A stretch of 37,905 bases of DNA from Planctomycetota bacterium (GTDB lineage: Bacteria; Planctomycetota; Phycisphaerae; Phycisphaerales; Phycisphaeraceae). The notes below the pieces were generated by a model, which did no database searches, had not been told where the DNA came from, and saw only the letters and a program-made list of their open reading frames with translations. Of this stretch, positions 24,663-31,771 are shown piece by piece. Positions within the stretch are counted from its first letter, which is position 1. The number at the start of each line of letters is the position of its first letter. Position numbers and translations under genes: made by a program. The stretch spans positions 1-37,905 of the forward strand of contig JAJRXX010000071.1 in the NCBI GenBank assembly GCA_024276075.1, written 5' to 3'.

Positions 24663-25304
24663 ATGGCACAATCACACCCACAACTACACCTCGTCAAGCA
24701 CCCCCTGGTCGACCACCTGCTCACCGAAGCCCGCGACACCCAGACCCCGCCCGACCGCTTCGCGCAACTCGTGGGCCTCATCAGCGTCATCCTGGCATGC
24801 GAAGCCACTCGTGACCTGCGACTCAAGCCCCACCGCGTCCAAACCCCGCTGACCGACTTCGACGGCAAGCAACTCGCCGCACCACCCACCATCGTTCCCA
24901 TCCTCCGCGCAGGCCTGGGCATTGCCCACGACATGTTCCAGCTCATACCCGGCGCGCGCATGGGACACATCGGCGTCTACCGCGATGAAAAGAGCCTTAA
25001 ACCCGTTAACTACTACGAAAACCTACCCACCGACGCCGCGGCTGGCCCCGTCTTCGTCGTCGACCCCATGCTCGCCACAGGCGGTAGCGCCACCGCTGCG
25101 GTCGACCTCCTGCTAGCCCGCCAGTGCACCGACATCAAGCTCATCTGCCTCGTCGCCGCACCGGAAGGCGTCGACGCACTCAACGCAAAGCACCCTGCTG
25201 TACCCGTCTACGCAGCTGCGCTCGACCGCAACCTCGACTCACGCGGGTTCATCGTCCCCGGTCTGGGCGATGCGGGTGATCGACAGTTCGGCACCGGTGC
25301 CTGA
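24663..25304 (+). CDS. upp: uracil phosphoribosyltransferase
   Basis: This enzyme makes UMP from uracil and PRPP in pyrimidine salvage. The 213 residues fit the family (about 208). The PRPP-binding loop is VVDPMLATGGSATAA, preceded by IVPILRAGLGIAHDM, and the uracil-binding C-terminus reads FIVPGLGDAGDRQFGT. HIGVYRDEKSLKPVNYY matches the flexible arm. Together with pyrH in this window it feeds the UMP/UDP pool. It converges on aroK with a 40-base gap. A TATACT box lies just before the start. Confidence 0.96.
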   Translation: MAQSHPQLHLVKHPLVDHLLTEARDTQTPPDRFAQLVGLISVILACEATRDLRLKPHRVQTPLTDFDGKQLAAPPTIVPILRAGLGIAHDMFQLIPGARMGHIGVYRDEKSLKPVNYYENLPTDAAAGPVFVVDPMLATGGSATAAVDLLLARQCTDIKLICLVAAPEGVDALNAKHPAVPVYAAALDRNLDSRGFIVPGLGDAGDRQFGTGA

Positions 25305-25344
25305 CCCGATAGCCCTACATCATTTCTTAATTGAAACCGATCCC

Positions 25345-25872
25345 CTACAGGCACCGCTCGATCAGATACCGCATGCCGTTGTCGGGGTTGAGATGCGTCA
25401 CGTCGAGGACTTTGTCGGCCACCGCTTTGTAGGTCGGCTCACGCTCCGCCAAGACCTTTTCGATTTCCTCGATACCCCCGCCCAGTTTGGTCAGGTCTGG
25501 CCGACTTTCGCAGGACCCCGGGTCGCTGCTGATCCGCCGGTGCAGTTCCTCCGGCGAGCAATACAAATAAATCCTCACCGCGTCGGGTGCCTCCATCACC
25601 GCCCGCCTCGCGACGGGCTCCATCAGCGTGCCCCCGCCCAGCGCCACGACCTGCCCCCGCTTCTTGCAAATCTTCTCCGCCACTTCCACCTCCACGCGTC
25701 GCCACTCCTTTTCCCCGTGCTTCGTCCAGATTGCAGCAATCGACTGATTGTCAAACTTCTTACGCACCTCGTCGTCGAGATCGACGAACCCCATCCACTG
25801 ACGCTTGGCAATCATCTGCCCCAACGTGGTTTTCCCACTTCCGCGATAACCGATAAGGATGATATTCTTCAT
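25345..25872 (-). CDS. aroK: shikimate kinase
   Basis: Shikimate kinase phosphorylates shikimate with ATP in the aromatic amino acid pathway. The 175-residue product fits the family. The P-loop IGYRGSGKTTLGQ is at residues 7-19, then the Mg/shikimate motif FVDLDDEVRKKF, the substrate-binding VVALGGGTLM and the lid region with ESRPDL. The ATG at 25872 gives the canonical N-terminus (KNIILIGYRGSGKT). The frame is open for another 81 codons upstream, but that stretch overlaps the start of the divergent DciA-like gene and is not conserved in type. No strong Shine-Dalgarno site. The start codons of the two divergent genes are 45 bases apart. Confidence 0.93.
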   Translation of the reverse strand: MKNIILIGYRGSGKTTLGQMIAKRQWMGFVDLDDEVRKKFDNQSIAAIWTKHGEKEWRRVEVEVAEKICKKRGQVVALGGGTLMEPVARRAVMEAPDAVRIYLYCSPEELHRRISSDPGSCESRPDLTKLGGGIEEIEKVLAEREPTYKAVADKVLDVTHLNPDNGMRYLIERCL

Positions 25873-25917
25873 GTGATCGGCGATTGTAGCAGCAACAACG
25901 GACAATACTGAGTTATC

Positions 25918-26286
25918 ATGATCGGCATGGCCAACCCCGACCTCCAACGAGGCTACCTTGATCGGCTGCGTCAGTGGCGAAACCGACCCGATTTCGATTT
26001 CTCGCTGAACTTCCTCAAAGGGCAGTTCGAGCGGGAAGTCCAACGGCCATACAAACAACTCTCTACCATCGCACAAATCTGGGAATCGCTGGTCCCCGAG
26101 GACCTCGCCCAACACACAAAGATCGAGTCGCTTAGCAGAGGGGTCTTGCTCGTCTCGGTCAACAGCAGCGCCAGGCTATACCAACTCGACCGTTTGCTGC
26201 GGGGCGGACTACAACGCCAACTGATCACTCAGCACCGAGGCCCAGCATTTCGACGTGTAAAGCTACGCCTAGAGCACCTTGCATAA
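25918..26286 (+). CDS. DciA-like protein (DUF721 family)
   Basis: This is a 122-residue protein with the DUF721 fold, IWESLVPEDLAQHTKIESLSRG followed by VLLVSVNSSARLYQLDRL. Proteins of this family, typified by DciA, help place the replicative helicase DnaB on DNA in bacteria that lack DnaC. Here the family is recognised by pattern only. In many genomes the gene is next to gyrB or recF; here it is divergent from aroK. ATG at 25918 or 25927 can start it; neither has a Shine-Dalgarno site. The last codons and the TAA (26284-26286) lie within the left end of the inverted-repeat element at 26270, so the C-terminus may have been altered by its insertion. Confidence 0.75.
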   Translation: MIGMANPDLQRGYLDRLRQWRNRPDFDFSLNFLKGQFEREVQRPYKQLSTIAQIWESLVPEDLAQHTKIESLSRGVLLVSVNSSARLYQLDRLLRGGLQRQLITQHRGPAFRRVKLRLEHLA

Positions 26287-26374
26287 ATAATCGCCATGTC
26301 AGTTCTGGAGTAGGGCAGGTCATTGACCTGCCTTCTTCTTGGGGAGATGGAGAATAATTACGCAAGTTGCTCTA
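26270..26374. mobile_element. 105-bp element with TAGAGC ends and a central palindrome
   Basis: The left end (26270-26291, starting TAGAGCACCTTGCATAAATA) matches the inverse of the right end (26353-26374) at 18 of 22 positions. In the middle GGCAGGTCA and TGACCTGCC (26314-26332) form a perfect hairpin with a single T between. The right end AATTACGCAAGTTGCTCTA is nearly the same as the right end of the element at 29529-29655. The left end supplies the stop codon of the DciA-like gene. The remaining gap up to 26460 holds no gene that I can see. Confidence 0.7.
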
Positions 26375-26460
26375 ATCAACGCCGCAATGTAGCCGATTCA
26401 TGTCATGTTTAGACATGTTTAAATACACGCATGTGCGGCACCTTCTCGCACCCTTGTCGG

Positions 26461-28263
26461 TCAGGCCAAAACCGTCAACGGCCACAACATCGGCACCAGC
26501 GTCACCACCACAGACATGATCAACAGGTCCAACGGCAAACCAAAACGCACGTAATCACTAAATCGGTACCCGCCCACGCCGTACACCATCAGATGCGTCT
26601 GGTACGCGATCGGCGTCGCAAAACACGCAGACGCCGCCACCATAATGGTGATCGCAAACGGCAGCATATCCACACCCAGATTCTCCGGGCCCGCAGCGAC
26701 CTTCACAATCGGGTACACCAGCACCACCGCACCCGCGTGGCTGATAAACTCCGACAGCACCATCGTCGACGCGTACACACACACCAACACACCCCAAGGC
26801 CCCACCACGGACGACGCGTCGATCATCACCTTGGCAATTGCATCAGCGGTCCCCGTCGTCTCCAACGCACGCCCCACGCCCATCGCAGCGCCGATCGTCA
26901 ACAGCACCCGCCACGCAATACTGCTACGCGCCTCCTGACCCGAGCAGCACCGCGTCACGACCATCAGCCCCCCCGCCAACAGCGCCGCGTTCAGTAGTTG
27001 CATCGTCCCCGTCGCCGTCAGCACCACCATCGCCACCAGCAGCAGGATCGCGATCCACGCCCGGTCATGCCGAACCAACTCACTACCCGCAACGGTCGAC
27101 ACCAGGAAAAAATCCTGACGGTCACGCTGCTGCTCCACAAAACGAGGGTGCGTCTCCAGCAACAGCGTATCGCCAGGCCGAAGCACGATATCGCCGATCT
27201 TCTGCTCCATGTGCTCGCCGCTACGGTACACCGCGATCACCGCCGCGTTATAAAACGTCCGGAACCGCCCTTCACGGATACTCTTACCCACCAGCGGACA
27301 GGTATTGCTCACCACCGCCTCGACGAGTCGGCGATTCGGACGCGGGTCCGACAACTTAAACACCTGATCGGTCGCGGGCACCAGCCCACGGATCTTTTGC
27401 AGATCACGCACCGACTCGACCACACCCACAAAGATCAACCGGTCGTCGCCGCGCAGCACCTGCTCGGGGCCCACAGCCACCAACCGATCGCCACCACGCT
27501 CGATCTCCACCAGGTACGCACCCGGCAAGCTACGCAACCCCGCTTGCTCGATCGATTGGCCGTCGATCGTGCTCCCAGCCTCGACGAGCATCTCCACCGT
27601 ATACCGCCTCGCTTCCGCCAGGTTGATACTCACACCTTTCCGCTGCGGCAGCAGCTTCGGCGACGCAATCAATACGTAACACATACCCACCACCGCAGCA
27701 GGCAGCCCCACCGCAGCAATCGTAAACAGTCCCATACGCTGCTGAAGCGCGTCCGACATCATCCCGTAAACAACGAGATTCGTGCTCGTGCCGATCAGCG
27801 TGCATGTGCCACCGAAGATCGCCGCGTAGCTCAACGGAATAAACAGCTTCGACGGGCTGATACCCGTCTTCTTGCACCAATCACCGACCACGGGGATAAA
27901 CATCGCCACGATCGGCGTGTTATTCATAAACGCGCTCATACCCGCGATCGGCAGCATCAGCCTCACCTGCGCCGCAGCCGTCGACCGGGGCCGACCCAGC
28001 AGCGGACGCGTGATCAGGTTCATCGCCCCCGTCGCGTTCAAACCCGCCGCCACCACAAACAAAACCCCGATCGTGACCAGCCCCTCATTGCCGAACGCCG
28101 CCACCGCCTGTGCGGGCGTCGGAAACTTCTCCGAAAACACCCGCAGCGTCATCAGCAGCGTCATCCCACCCAGAAGCACCGTGTCCGGACCACCCATATT
28201 CCGGACCATGGCAAACACCATGACCCCCACCACCGCCAGCGTGACTATGATTTCCCACGACAT
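26461..28263 (-). CDS. SLC13-type permease with central RCK_C (TrkA-C) domains
   Basis: This is a 600-residue inner-membrane transporter. The N-terminal bundle has the SLC13-like signatures MSAFMNNTPIVAMFIPV and GTCTLIGTSTNLVVYG; the C-terminal bundle repeats the pattern with LSEFISHAGAVVLVYPI and CFATPIAYQTHLMVYG. Between them (residues about 205-390) lie two soluble RCK_C/TrkA-C domains (SLPGAYLVEIERGGDRLVAV and TFYNAAVIAVYRSGEH with DIVLRPGDTLLLE), which in relatives bind small ligands and may gate transport. This layout is found in many uncharacterised SLC13 permeases, sometimes tied to sulfate or sulfur compounds; the substrate here is unknown. GGGAG lies before the ATG. The frame opposite it is long but is a shadow of the GC-rich codon pattern. 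Confidence 0.9.
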   Translation of the reverse strand: MSWEIIVTLAVVGVMVFAMVRNMGGPDTVLLGGMTLLMTLRVFSEKFPTPAQAVAAFGNEGLVTIGVLFVVAAGLNATGAMNLITRPLLGRPRSTAAAQVRLMLPIAGMSAFMNNTPIVAMFIPVVGDWCKKTGISPSKLFIPLSYAAIFGGTCTLIGTSTNLVVYGMMSDALQQRMGLFTIAAVGLPAAVVGMCYVLIASPKLLPQRKGVSINLAEARRYTVEMLVEAGSTIDGQSIEQAGLRSLPGAYLVEIERGGDRLVAVGPEQVLRGDDRLIFVGVVESVRDLQKIRGLVPATDQVFKLSDPRPNRRLVEAVVSNTCPLVGKSIREGRFRTFYNAAVIAVYRSGEHMEQKIGDIVLRPGDTLLLETHPRFVEQQRDRQDFFLVSTVAGSELVRHDRAWIAILLLVAMVVLTATGTMQLLNAALLAGGLMVVTRCCSGQEARSSIAWRVLLTIGAAMGVGRALETTGTADAIAKVMIDASSVVGPWGVLVCVYASTMVLSEFISHAGAVVLVYPIVKVAAGPENLGVDMLPFAITIMVAASACFATPIAYQTHLMVYGVGGYRFSDYVRFGLPLDLLIMSVVVTLVPMLWPLTVLA

Positions 28264-28341
28264 CCCAGGCTCCCAGCCGCTGTAACACCATTAAACCGCC
28301 ACAAAAGGTAATCCCCGCTTACTCTCCCAATCGCCGGCGGG

Positions 28342-28347
28342 TATTGT
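28342..28347 (+). promoter_or_regulatory. -10-like box six bases before the putative lipoprotein gene
   Basis: TATTGT ends six bases before the ATG at 28354; the -35 region is poor. If used, the mRNA would be leaderless. The same hexamer is the -10 of the ilvC promoter. Confidence 0.35.
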
Positions 28348-28353
28348 ATCGGC

Positions 28354-29103
28354 ATGCCATGCCCTCATCTGCCAAAGACCAGCCGTGGAATCCTCCTAAT
28401 TGGCTTGGTATTACTGACCACACACACCGGCTGCATCACCGAGACGGGATTAGCCCCACCCTCTCTCAGCGCTGCCGCCCCCCCACTCCAGACAGCACCT
28501 ACCGCTCACGCTGCCGATCTATACCCCCTGATCGAACACACCGGCACACTTAGCCGAACCCTGGACGCCAAAAACACCCAGACCCTCGCGTACCGCCTTG
28601 AGCAGGTCAGTGAAAAACAGTGGGTACTCCGGATCAAGGGCGTACGGACCACACACCTCCAGCAAGCAGACGATGGCTCCATCCTGATCACCCGCGAAGA
28701 CGAGTTCGCCGACGCCGTATCCGTCATGTACGACCCGCCCCTGGTGGCGCTGCCCGCACAAATCGCCATGCAAAGACCAATCCACAGCAAATCCAAAATG
28801 ACGGTGAATAACCTCAAAAACGGCTCGCCACGCGACCACGGTTCATGTGAATATCAAGTACAACTGCTGGGCACCAGACCCATCACCACCGAGTCGGGCA
28901 CCTACGATAGTTACGTCGTGCAGACCCACCGCCTGATCAAGCTCAACTTGGCCTCAGCATCAATCAACACCAAGACCAGCTACGCTCCCGGTCGCGGTTG
29001 GCTGGGAGAAAATATCATCAAAATCACCCAACCCCTGAACCTATTCAAAATCAAACAAACCGAGACGCTCACCGTCCTCAACCAACGCACCCCTAACCCC
29101 TGA
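28354..29103 (+). CDS. putative exported lipoprotein, unknown function
   Basis: This is a 249-residue protein with a signal-like N-terminus: basic start, hydrophobic LLIGLVLLTTHTGC, then a low-complexity Ala/Pro/Thr stretch to about residue 52. The Cys at about 27 could be the lipidated residue, but the -3 position is His rather than Leu/Val, so the lipobox is imperfect. The rest looks like a beta-rich periplasmic domain (TYDSYVVQTHRLIKL, SYAPGRGWLGENI). The phrase APGRGWLGENI recalls secreted proteins of unknown function in which a processed precursor is tested for conversion over time, but no family was recognised. It is divergent from the SLC13-RCK permease with a 90-base gap. The codon use matches the host. 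Confidence 0.65.
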   Translation: MPCPHLPKTSRGILLIGLVLLTTHTGCITETGLAPPSLSAAAPPLQTAPTAHAADLYPLIEHTGTLSRTLDAKNTQTLAYRLEQVSEKQWVLRIKGVRTTHLQQADDGSILITREDEFADAVSVMYDPPLVALPAQIAMQRPIHSKSKMTVNNLKNGSPRDHGSCEYQVQLLGTRPITTESGTYDSYVVQTHRLIKLNLASASINTKTSYAPGRGWLGENIIKITQPLNLFKIKQTETLTVLNQRTPNP

Positions 29104-29302
29104 TGACCAATCGCCTGTCACACACTCAAACCTTATGCCCGATAAAAACCACGCCAGCGTTCATACATGTCATAACGTGCTGTAAAACAACAAGGTGTGT
29201 CCGTAGCACCACACCGATAAATACCCTCCGCATCAAGTAATGGCGCGATCGGTTCGATATAACTTCCAGATAATCCTTACCTATTTATAAAAGGGGCTCC
29301 CA

Positions 29303-29521
29303 ATGGCGGGAGGTACGCTACGCCTAATTTGTCCTAACCTTAAGTGCAAAGCGGTCTTGTCGGTCCCCTCCAACGCCCGCGGCAAGGACGTCGCCTGCCG
29401 TCAGTGCGGCATGCGCATCAAGATCCCACGCCCCAAGGCAGCTTCCGCCATCCCTCCAACCACTCCGCCTGCCGCCGCCCCCCCTGCCACCGACGCTGCC
29501 GGCGACAAACCCGCAGCTTGA
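29303..29521 (+). CDS. small zinc-ribbon protein
   Basis: This is a 72-residue protein. Residues 10-40 form a zinc ribbon with CPNLKC and CRQC pairs (LICPNLKCKAVLSVPS then DVACRQCGMRIKIP), close in pattern to the MJ0042-type fingers found at the N-termini of many planctomycete and myxobacterial proteins. The remainder is a low-complexity Ala/Pro/Thr tail, so the protein looks like a stand-alone finger with a flexible tail. AAGGGG lies eight bases before the ATG. Function unknown; such ribbons may bind protein or nucleic acid. The repeat element at 29529 begins eight bases after its stop codon. Confidence 0.75.
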   Translation: MAGGTLRLICPNLKCKAVLSVPSNARGKDVACRQCGMRIKIPRPKAASAIPPTTPPAAAPPATDAAGDKPAA

Positions 29522-29528
29522 CCCCTGC

Positions 29529-29655
29529 TTAGAGCAACCGGCGTCAATATTTTCCATCTTGATTGGATAGTAGGTGTAACAAACATCTGTATTTCACGGC
29601 TTGCAAGCAAGCCGTGCCACCCGGTCATGGCGATTAATTACGCCAGTTGCTCTAA
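29529..29655. mobile_element. 127-bp element with TTAGAGC ends carrying a hairpin module
   Basis: The left end TTAGAGCAACCGGCGT (29529-29544) matches the inverse of the right end (29640-29655) at 15 of 16 positions. Inside, CACGGCTTGC and GCAAGCCGTG (29595-29616) form a ten-base-pair hairpin. Variants of this hairpin (CACGGGTTGC...) stand alone at 30962 and 36480. The element lies between the zinc-ribbon gene and hemW, and its right end is 29 bases before the hemW ATG, where it may contribute to the promoter region. Confidence 0.7.
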
Positions 29656-29672
29656 TTTCGAGCCATTGCCGC

Positions 29673-29678
29673 TACAAT
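29673..29678 (+). promoter_or_regulatory. -10 box six bases before hemW
   Basis: TACAAT (five of six consensus bases) ends exactly six bases before the hemW ATG, which predicts transcription starting at the start codon. TTGCTC in the repeat element lies 20 bases upstream, too far for a standard -35. No Shine-Dalgarno sequence is present. Confidence 0.45.
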
Positions 29679-29684
29679 CGCGGT

Positions 29685-30920
29685 ATGACTCATGTCATAC
29701 CTCTCGATCAGCTCGCCCCCGATGCCACCCGACCCGCATCTGACTCATCCGTCAGCCAGGCCACAGACCCCTTAACAACCCACAGCCCAGCTACGATCGC
29801 CGCCTTGTACGCTCATATCCCGTTCTGCTTCCACAAGTGCCATTACTGTGATTTCTACAGCCTTGTAGAACCCGCGAATTCACCACACGACCGACAAAAG
29901 CAATTCACCCATCGCCTCACCAGCGAACTCCATTGGCGAGCCGCACAAACCGACCTGCGACCACGCACCCTCTTCATCGGGGGCGGCACACCCACACTCC
30001 TGCGACCACCGCTCTGGGAATCGCTCCTAGACACCCTCCACCAGACCCGCATCACCCAAAACGTCCAGGAATTCACCGTCGAGGCCAACCCTGAAACCGT
30101 CACCCCCAACCTGATGACCTTGCTCGCCACCGCGGGCGTCAACCGCGTGAGCATCGGCGCACAATCATTCGACCCGCACCTGTTGCACGCCCTCGAACGC
30201 TGGCACGACCCAGCAAACGTCGCCCACGCTGTGCACACCGTCCGTACCGCAGGCATCTCAAACATCAACCTCGACCTGATCTTCGCCATCCCAGGCCAGA
30301 CGCTCGACACGCTCCACGCCGACCTCCACGCCGCACTCGCACTCGAGCCCGACCACATCAGCTTCTACAACCTCACCTACGAGCCGAACACCCCCATGAC
30401 CGCTCGGCTCAAAAACGGCGCCATCACACCCGTACCCGAACACCTCGAACAGCAAATGTACGAATACCTGTTGGACGAACTCGAAGCCGCCGGCTACGAG
30501 CACTACGAGGTGAGCAACTGGGCCAAGCCCAGCCGACGATGCAAACACAACCTCAGCTACTGGACCAACGACAATTGGCTAGGCGTCGGACCCGCAGCCG
30601 CCAGCCACGTCAACGGCCACCGTTGGAAAAACGCACCCCACCTCGGACGATACCTCGCCTCACAAGATCAGCCGCCCACCGCCGATCACGAGCACCTACC
30701 CACCGCTCGCAGCGTCGGCGAGCAACTCATGCTTCGGCTGCGCTTGATCGACGGCGTACCTCACACTTGGCTAGACGACCACCTCCCGCACGACGACCCA
30801 CGCCACGGGGCCATCACCCGATTCACAAGCGCTGAGCTACTCGAACGCACCGACACCCACCTCCGCTTAACCCGCCGTGGCCTGTTCGTCGCCGACGCGC
30901 TGATACAAGAATTGTTGTGA
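29685..30920 (+). CDS. hemW: HemW, heme chaperone-like radical SAM protein
   Basis: This is a 411-residue radical SAM protein. The cluster motif is CFHKCHYC within IPFCFHKCHYCDF; further signatures are FIGGGTPTLL, EANPETV, VNRVSIGAQSF and NLDLIFAIPGQTL. It lacks the longer N-terminal extension of true coproporphyrinogen III dehydrogenase HemN, and so belongs to the HemW group, which bind heme and are thought to deliver it to respiratory enzymes. Older annotations call these HemN. The C-terminal wing domain ends in TRRGLFVADALIQELL. I chose the ATG at 29685; the same frame is open upstream through the repeat element. A -10-like TACAAT ends six bases before it. Confidence 0.93.
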   Translation: MTHVIPLDQLAPDATRPASDSSVSQATDPLTTHSPATIAALYAHIPFCFHKCHYCDFYSLVEPANSPHDRQKQFTHRLTSELHWRAAQTDLRPRTLFIGGGTPTLLRPPLWESLLDTLHQTRITQNVQEFTVEANPETVTPNLMTLLATAGVNRVSIGAQSFDPHLLHALERWHDPANVAHAVHTVRTAGISNINLDLIFAIPGQTLDTLHADLHAALALEPDHISFYNLTYEPNTPMTARLKNGAITPVPEHLEQQMYEYLLDELEAAGYEHYEVSNWAKPSRRCKHNLSYWTNDNWLGVGPAAASHVNGHRWKNAPHLGRYLASQDQPPTADHEHLPTARSVGEQLMLRLRLIDGVPHTWLDDHLPHDDPRHGAITRFTSAELLERTDTHLRLTRRGLFVADALIQELL

Positions 30921-30961
30921 GTAATAGCAAACCGTGTAGCGCTTAGTGATGCGACGGGTGG

Positions 30962-31111
30962 CACGGGTTGCTTGCAACCCGTGAGTCATACGCATTCAGA
31001 TAAATCCGTGCGTGCCCACCACGAGCCGCGACCGTGAGGGAGCGGTCCCGCATGAAAGAGAGTATCGATCGTCAAGCCATACTGCCGTACACGAAACTGA
31101 AAAATGCTCTA
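30962..31111. repeat. cluster of dispersed repeat modules between hemW and the His-rich protein gene
   Basis: The 211-base gap has no gene. It holds a hairpin CACGGGTTGC / GCAACCCGTG (30962-30983); a segment at 30988-31010 similar to 5861-5885; a copy of the core starting ACGAGCCGCGACCGT (31021-31045); and TGCTCTA (31105-31111), the inverted form of the TAGAGC end. It looks like a decayed member of the TTAGAGC family carrying two internal modules. Confidence 0.6.
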
Positions 31112-31131
31112 AAACATGATCGTATAGACCG

Positions 31132-31554
31132 TCAGTGATGGTCGTCACCATGCGCCGCAGCAGCGGGATCGGGTAGCTCCGGCCCACGCAGCTTCAGCGC
31201 CGGGATGCCCAACACCACCGCCGCTACGAACAGCCCCGCGATCACACGCACCACGCAGCCGTACCAAGACACATCCTCAGGCCGAGGCACCAACTGCTGC
31301 GCCGCTGCATACGCCGCGTCGTATTCGTCGTGTCCACCAACAGAGGAGGCATGACCCGCCGACGCGCCTTGATCTGCGTGCTTACCGCCACTGTCGCCGT
31401 GTCCATTGGCAGCCTCAGGCACGTCGGATGCACCGTGCTGGGCATCGCTGGCAAAGCTCACACCCGGGCCCAGTACCGAGACCAGGCCAGCCGCGTGCCA
31501 ACCCACCACCAATCCAATGGCCCCCGCCACCATCCTGCGTGTGATTCGCTTCAT
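31132..31554 (-). CDS. His-rich membrane-anchored exported protein, unknown function
   Basis: This is a 140-residue protein. An N-terminal hydrophobic segment (MVAGAIGLVVGWHAAGLVSVLG) acts as signal peptide or anchor, with a possible cut after SFAS near residue 36. A polar region rich in His, Gly, Asp and Ser (residues 37-80, for example HADQGASAGHASS) follows. A second hydrophobic helix (VRVIAGLFVAAVVLGIPAL, residues about 103-121) and a short tail ending HGDDHH complete it. The two His/Asp-rich stretches could bind metal. No family was recognised. It is on the same strand as secA, 217 bases downstream of it. AGGTAGGTG precedes the ATG but is a poor ribosome site. Confidence 0.6.
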   Translation of the reverse strand: MKRITRRMVAGAIGLVVGWHAAGLVSVLGPGVSFASDAQHGASDVPEAANGHGDSGGKHADQGASAGHASSVGGHDEYDAAYAAAQQLVPRPEDVSWYGCVVRVIAGLFVAAVVLGIPALKLRGPELPDPAAAAHGDDHH

Positions 31555-31655
31555 AGCCGCACCTACCTATATGTAGTACACCTCAAGACAAGCCAGAGTA
31601 TAGCCCAAATCCGGCCCCGGAGACAGTTCGGTGCCACAGTTGTGCACCCGTGTAG

Positions 31656-31768
31656 GGTCCGCTGTGCGGACCACTCCGATTGGTTTTGTCGTAACGAAGC
31701 CCACGCATTGCAATGCGTGAGGCCATTCTCCCACTTAGCCACGGGTGATACCACCCGTGGCATCCGAC
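31656..31768. repeat. three palindromic repeats 3' of secA
   Basis: The gap 31555-31771 has no gene but three hairpins. GGTCCGC-TGT-GCGGACC (31656-31672) recurs at 36508-36524. CACGCATTGCAATGCGTG (31702-31719) is a perfect 18-base palindrome. The 39-base repeat 31730-31768, with hairpin CCACGGGTG / CACCCGTGG, differs at two positions from 8365-8403 and lies three bases beyond the secA stop codon. Confidence 0.7.
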
Positions 31769-31771
31769 CAC

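Noticed and set aside
25873-26115. Upstream extension of aroK by 81 codons
   Set aside because: Shikimate kinases start just before the P-loop; the extension overlaps the DciA-like gene on the other strand and has no motif.
26998-28311. Very long open frame (437 codons) on the plus strand opposite the SLC13-RCK permease
   Set aside because: It is Arg/His-rich with no fold signature and lies wholly opposite a gene with clear transporter motifs. GC-rich codon use on one strand often leaves the opposite frame open. The same holds for long frames opposite zwf, pyrH, mnmG and icd.
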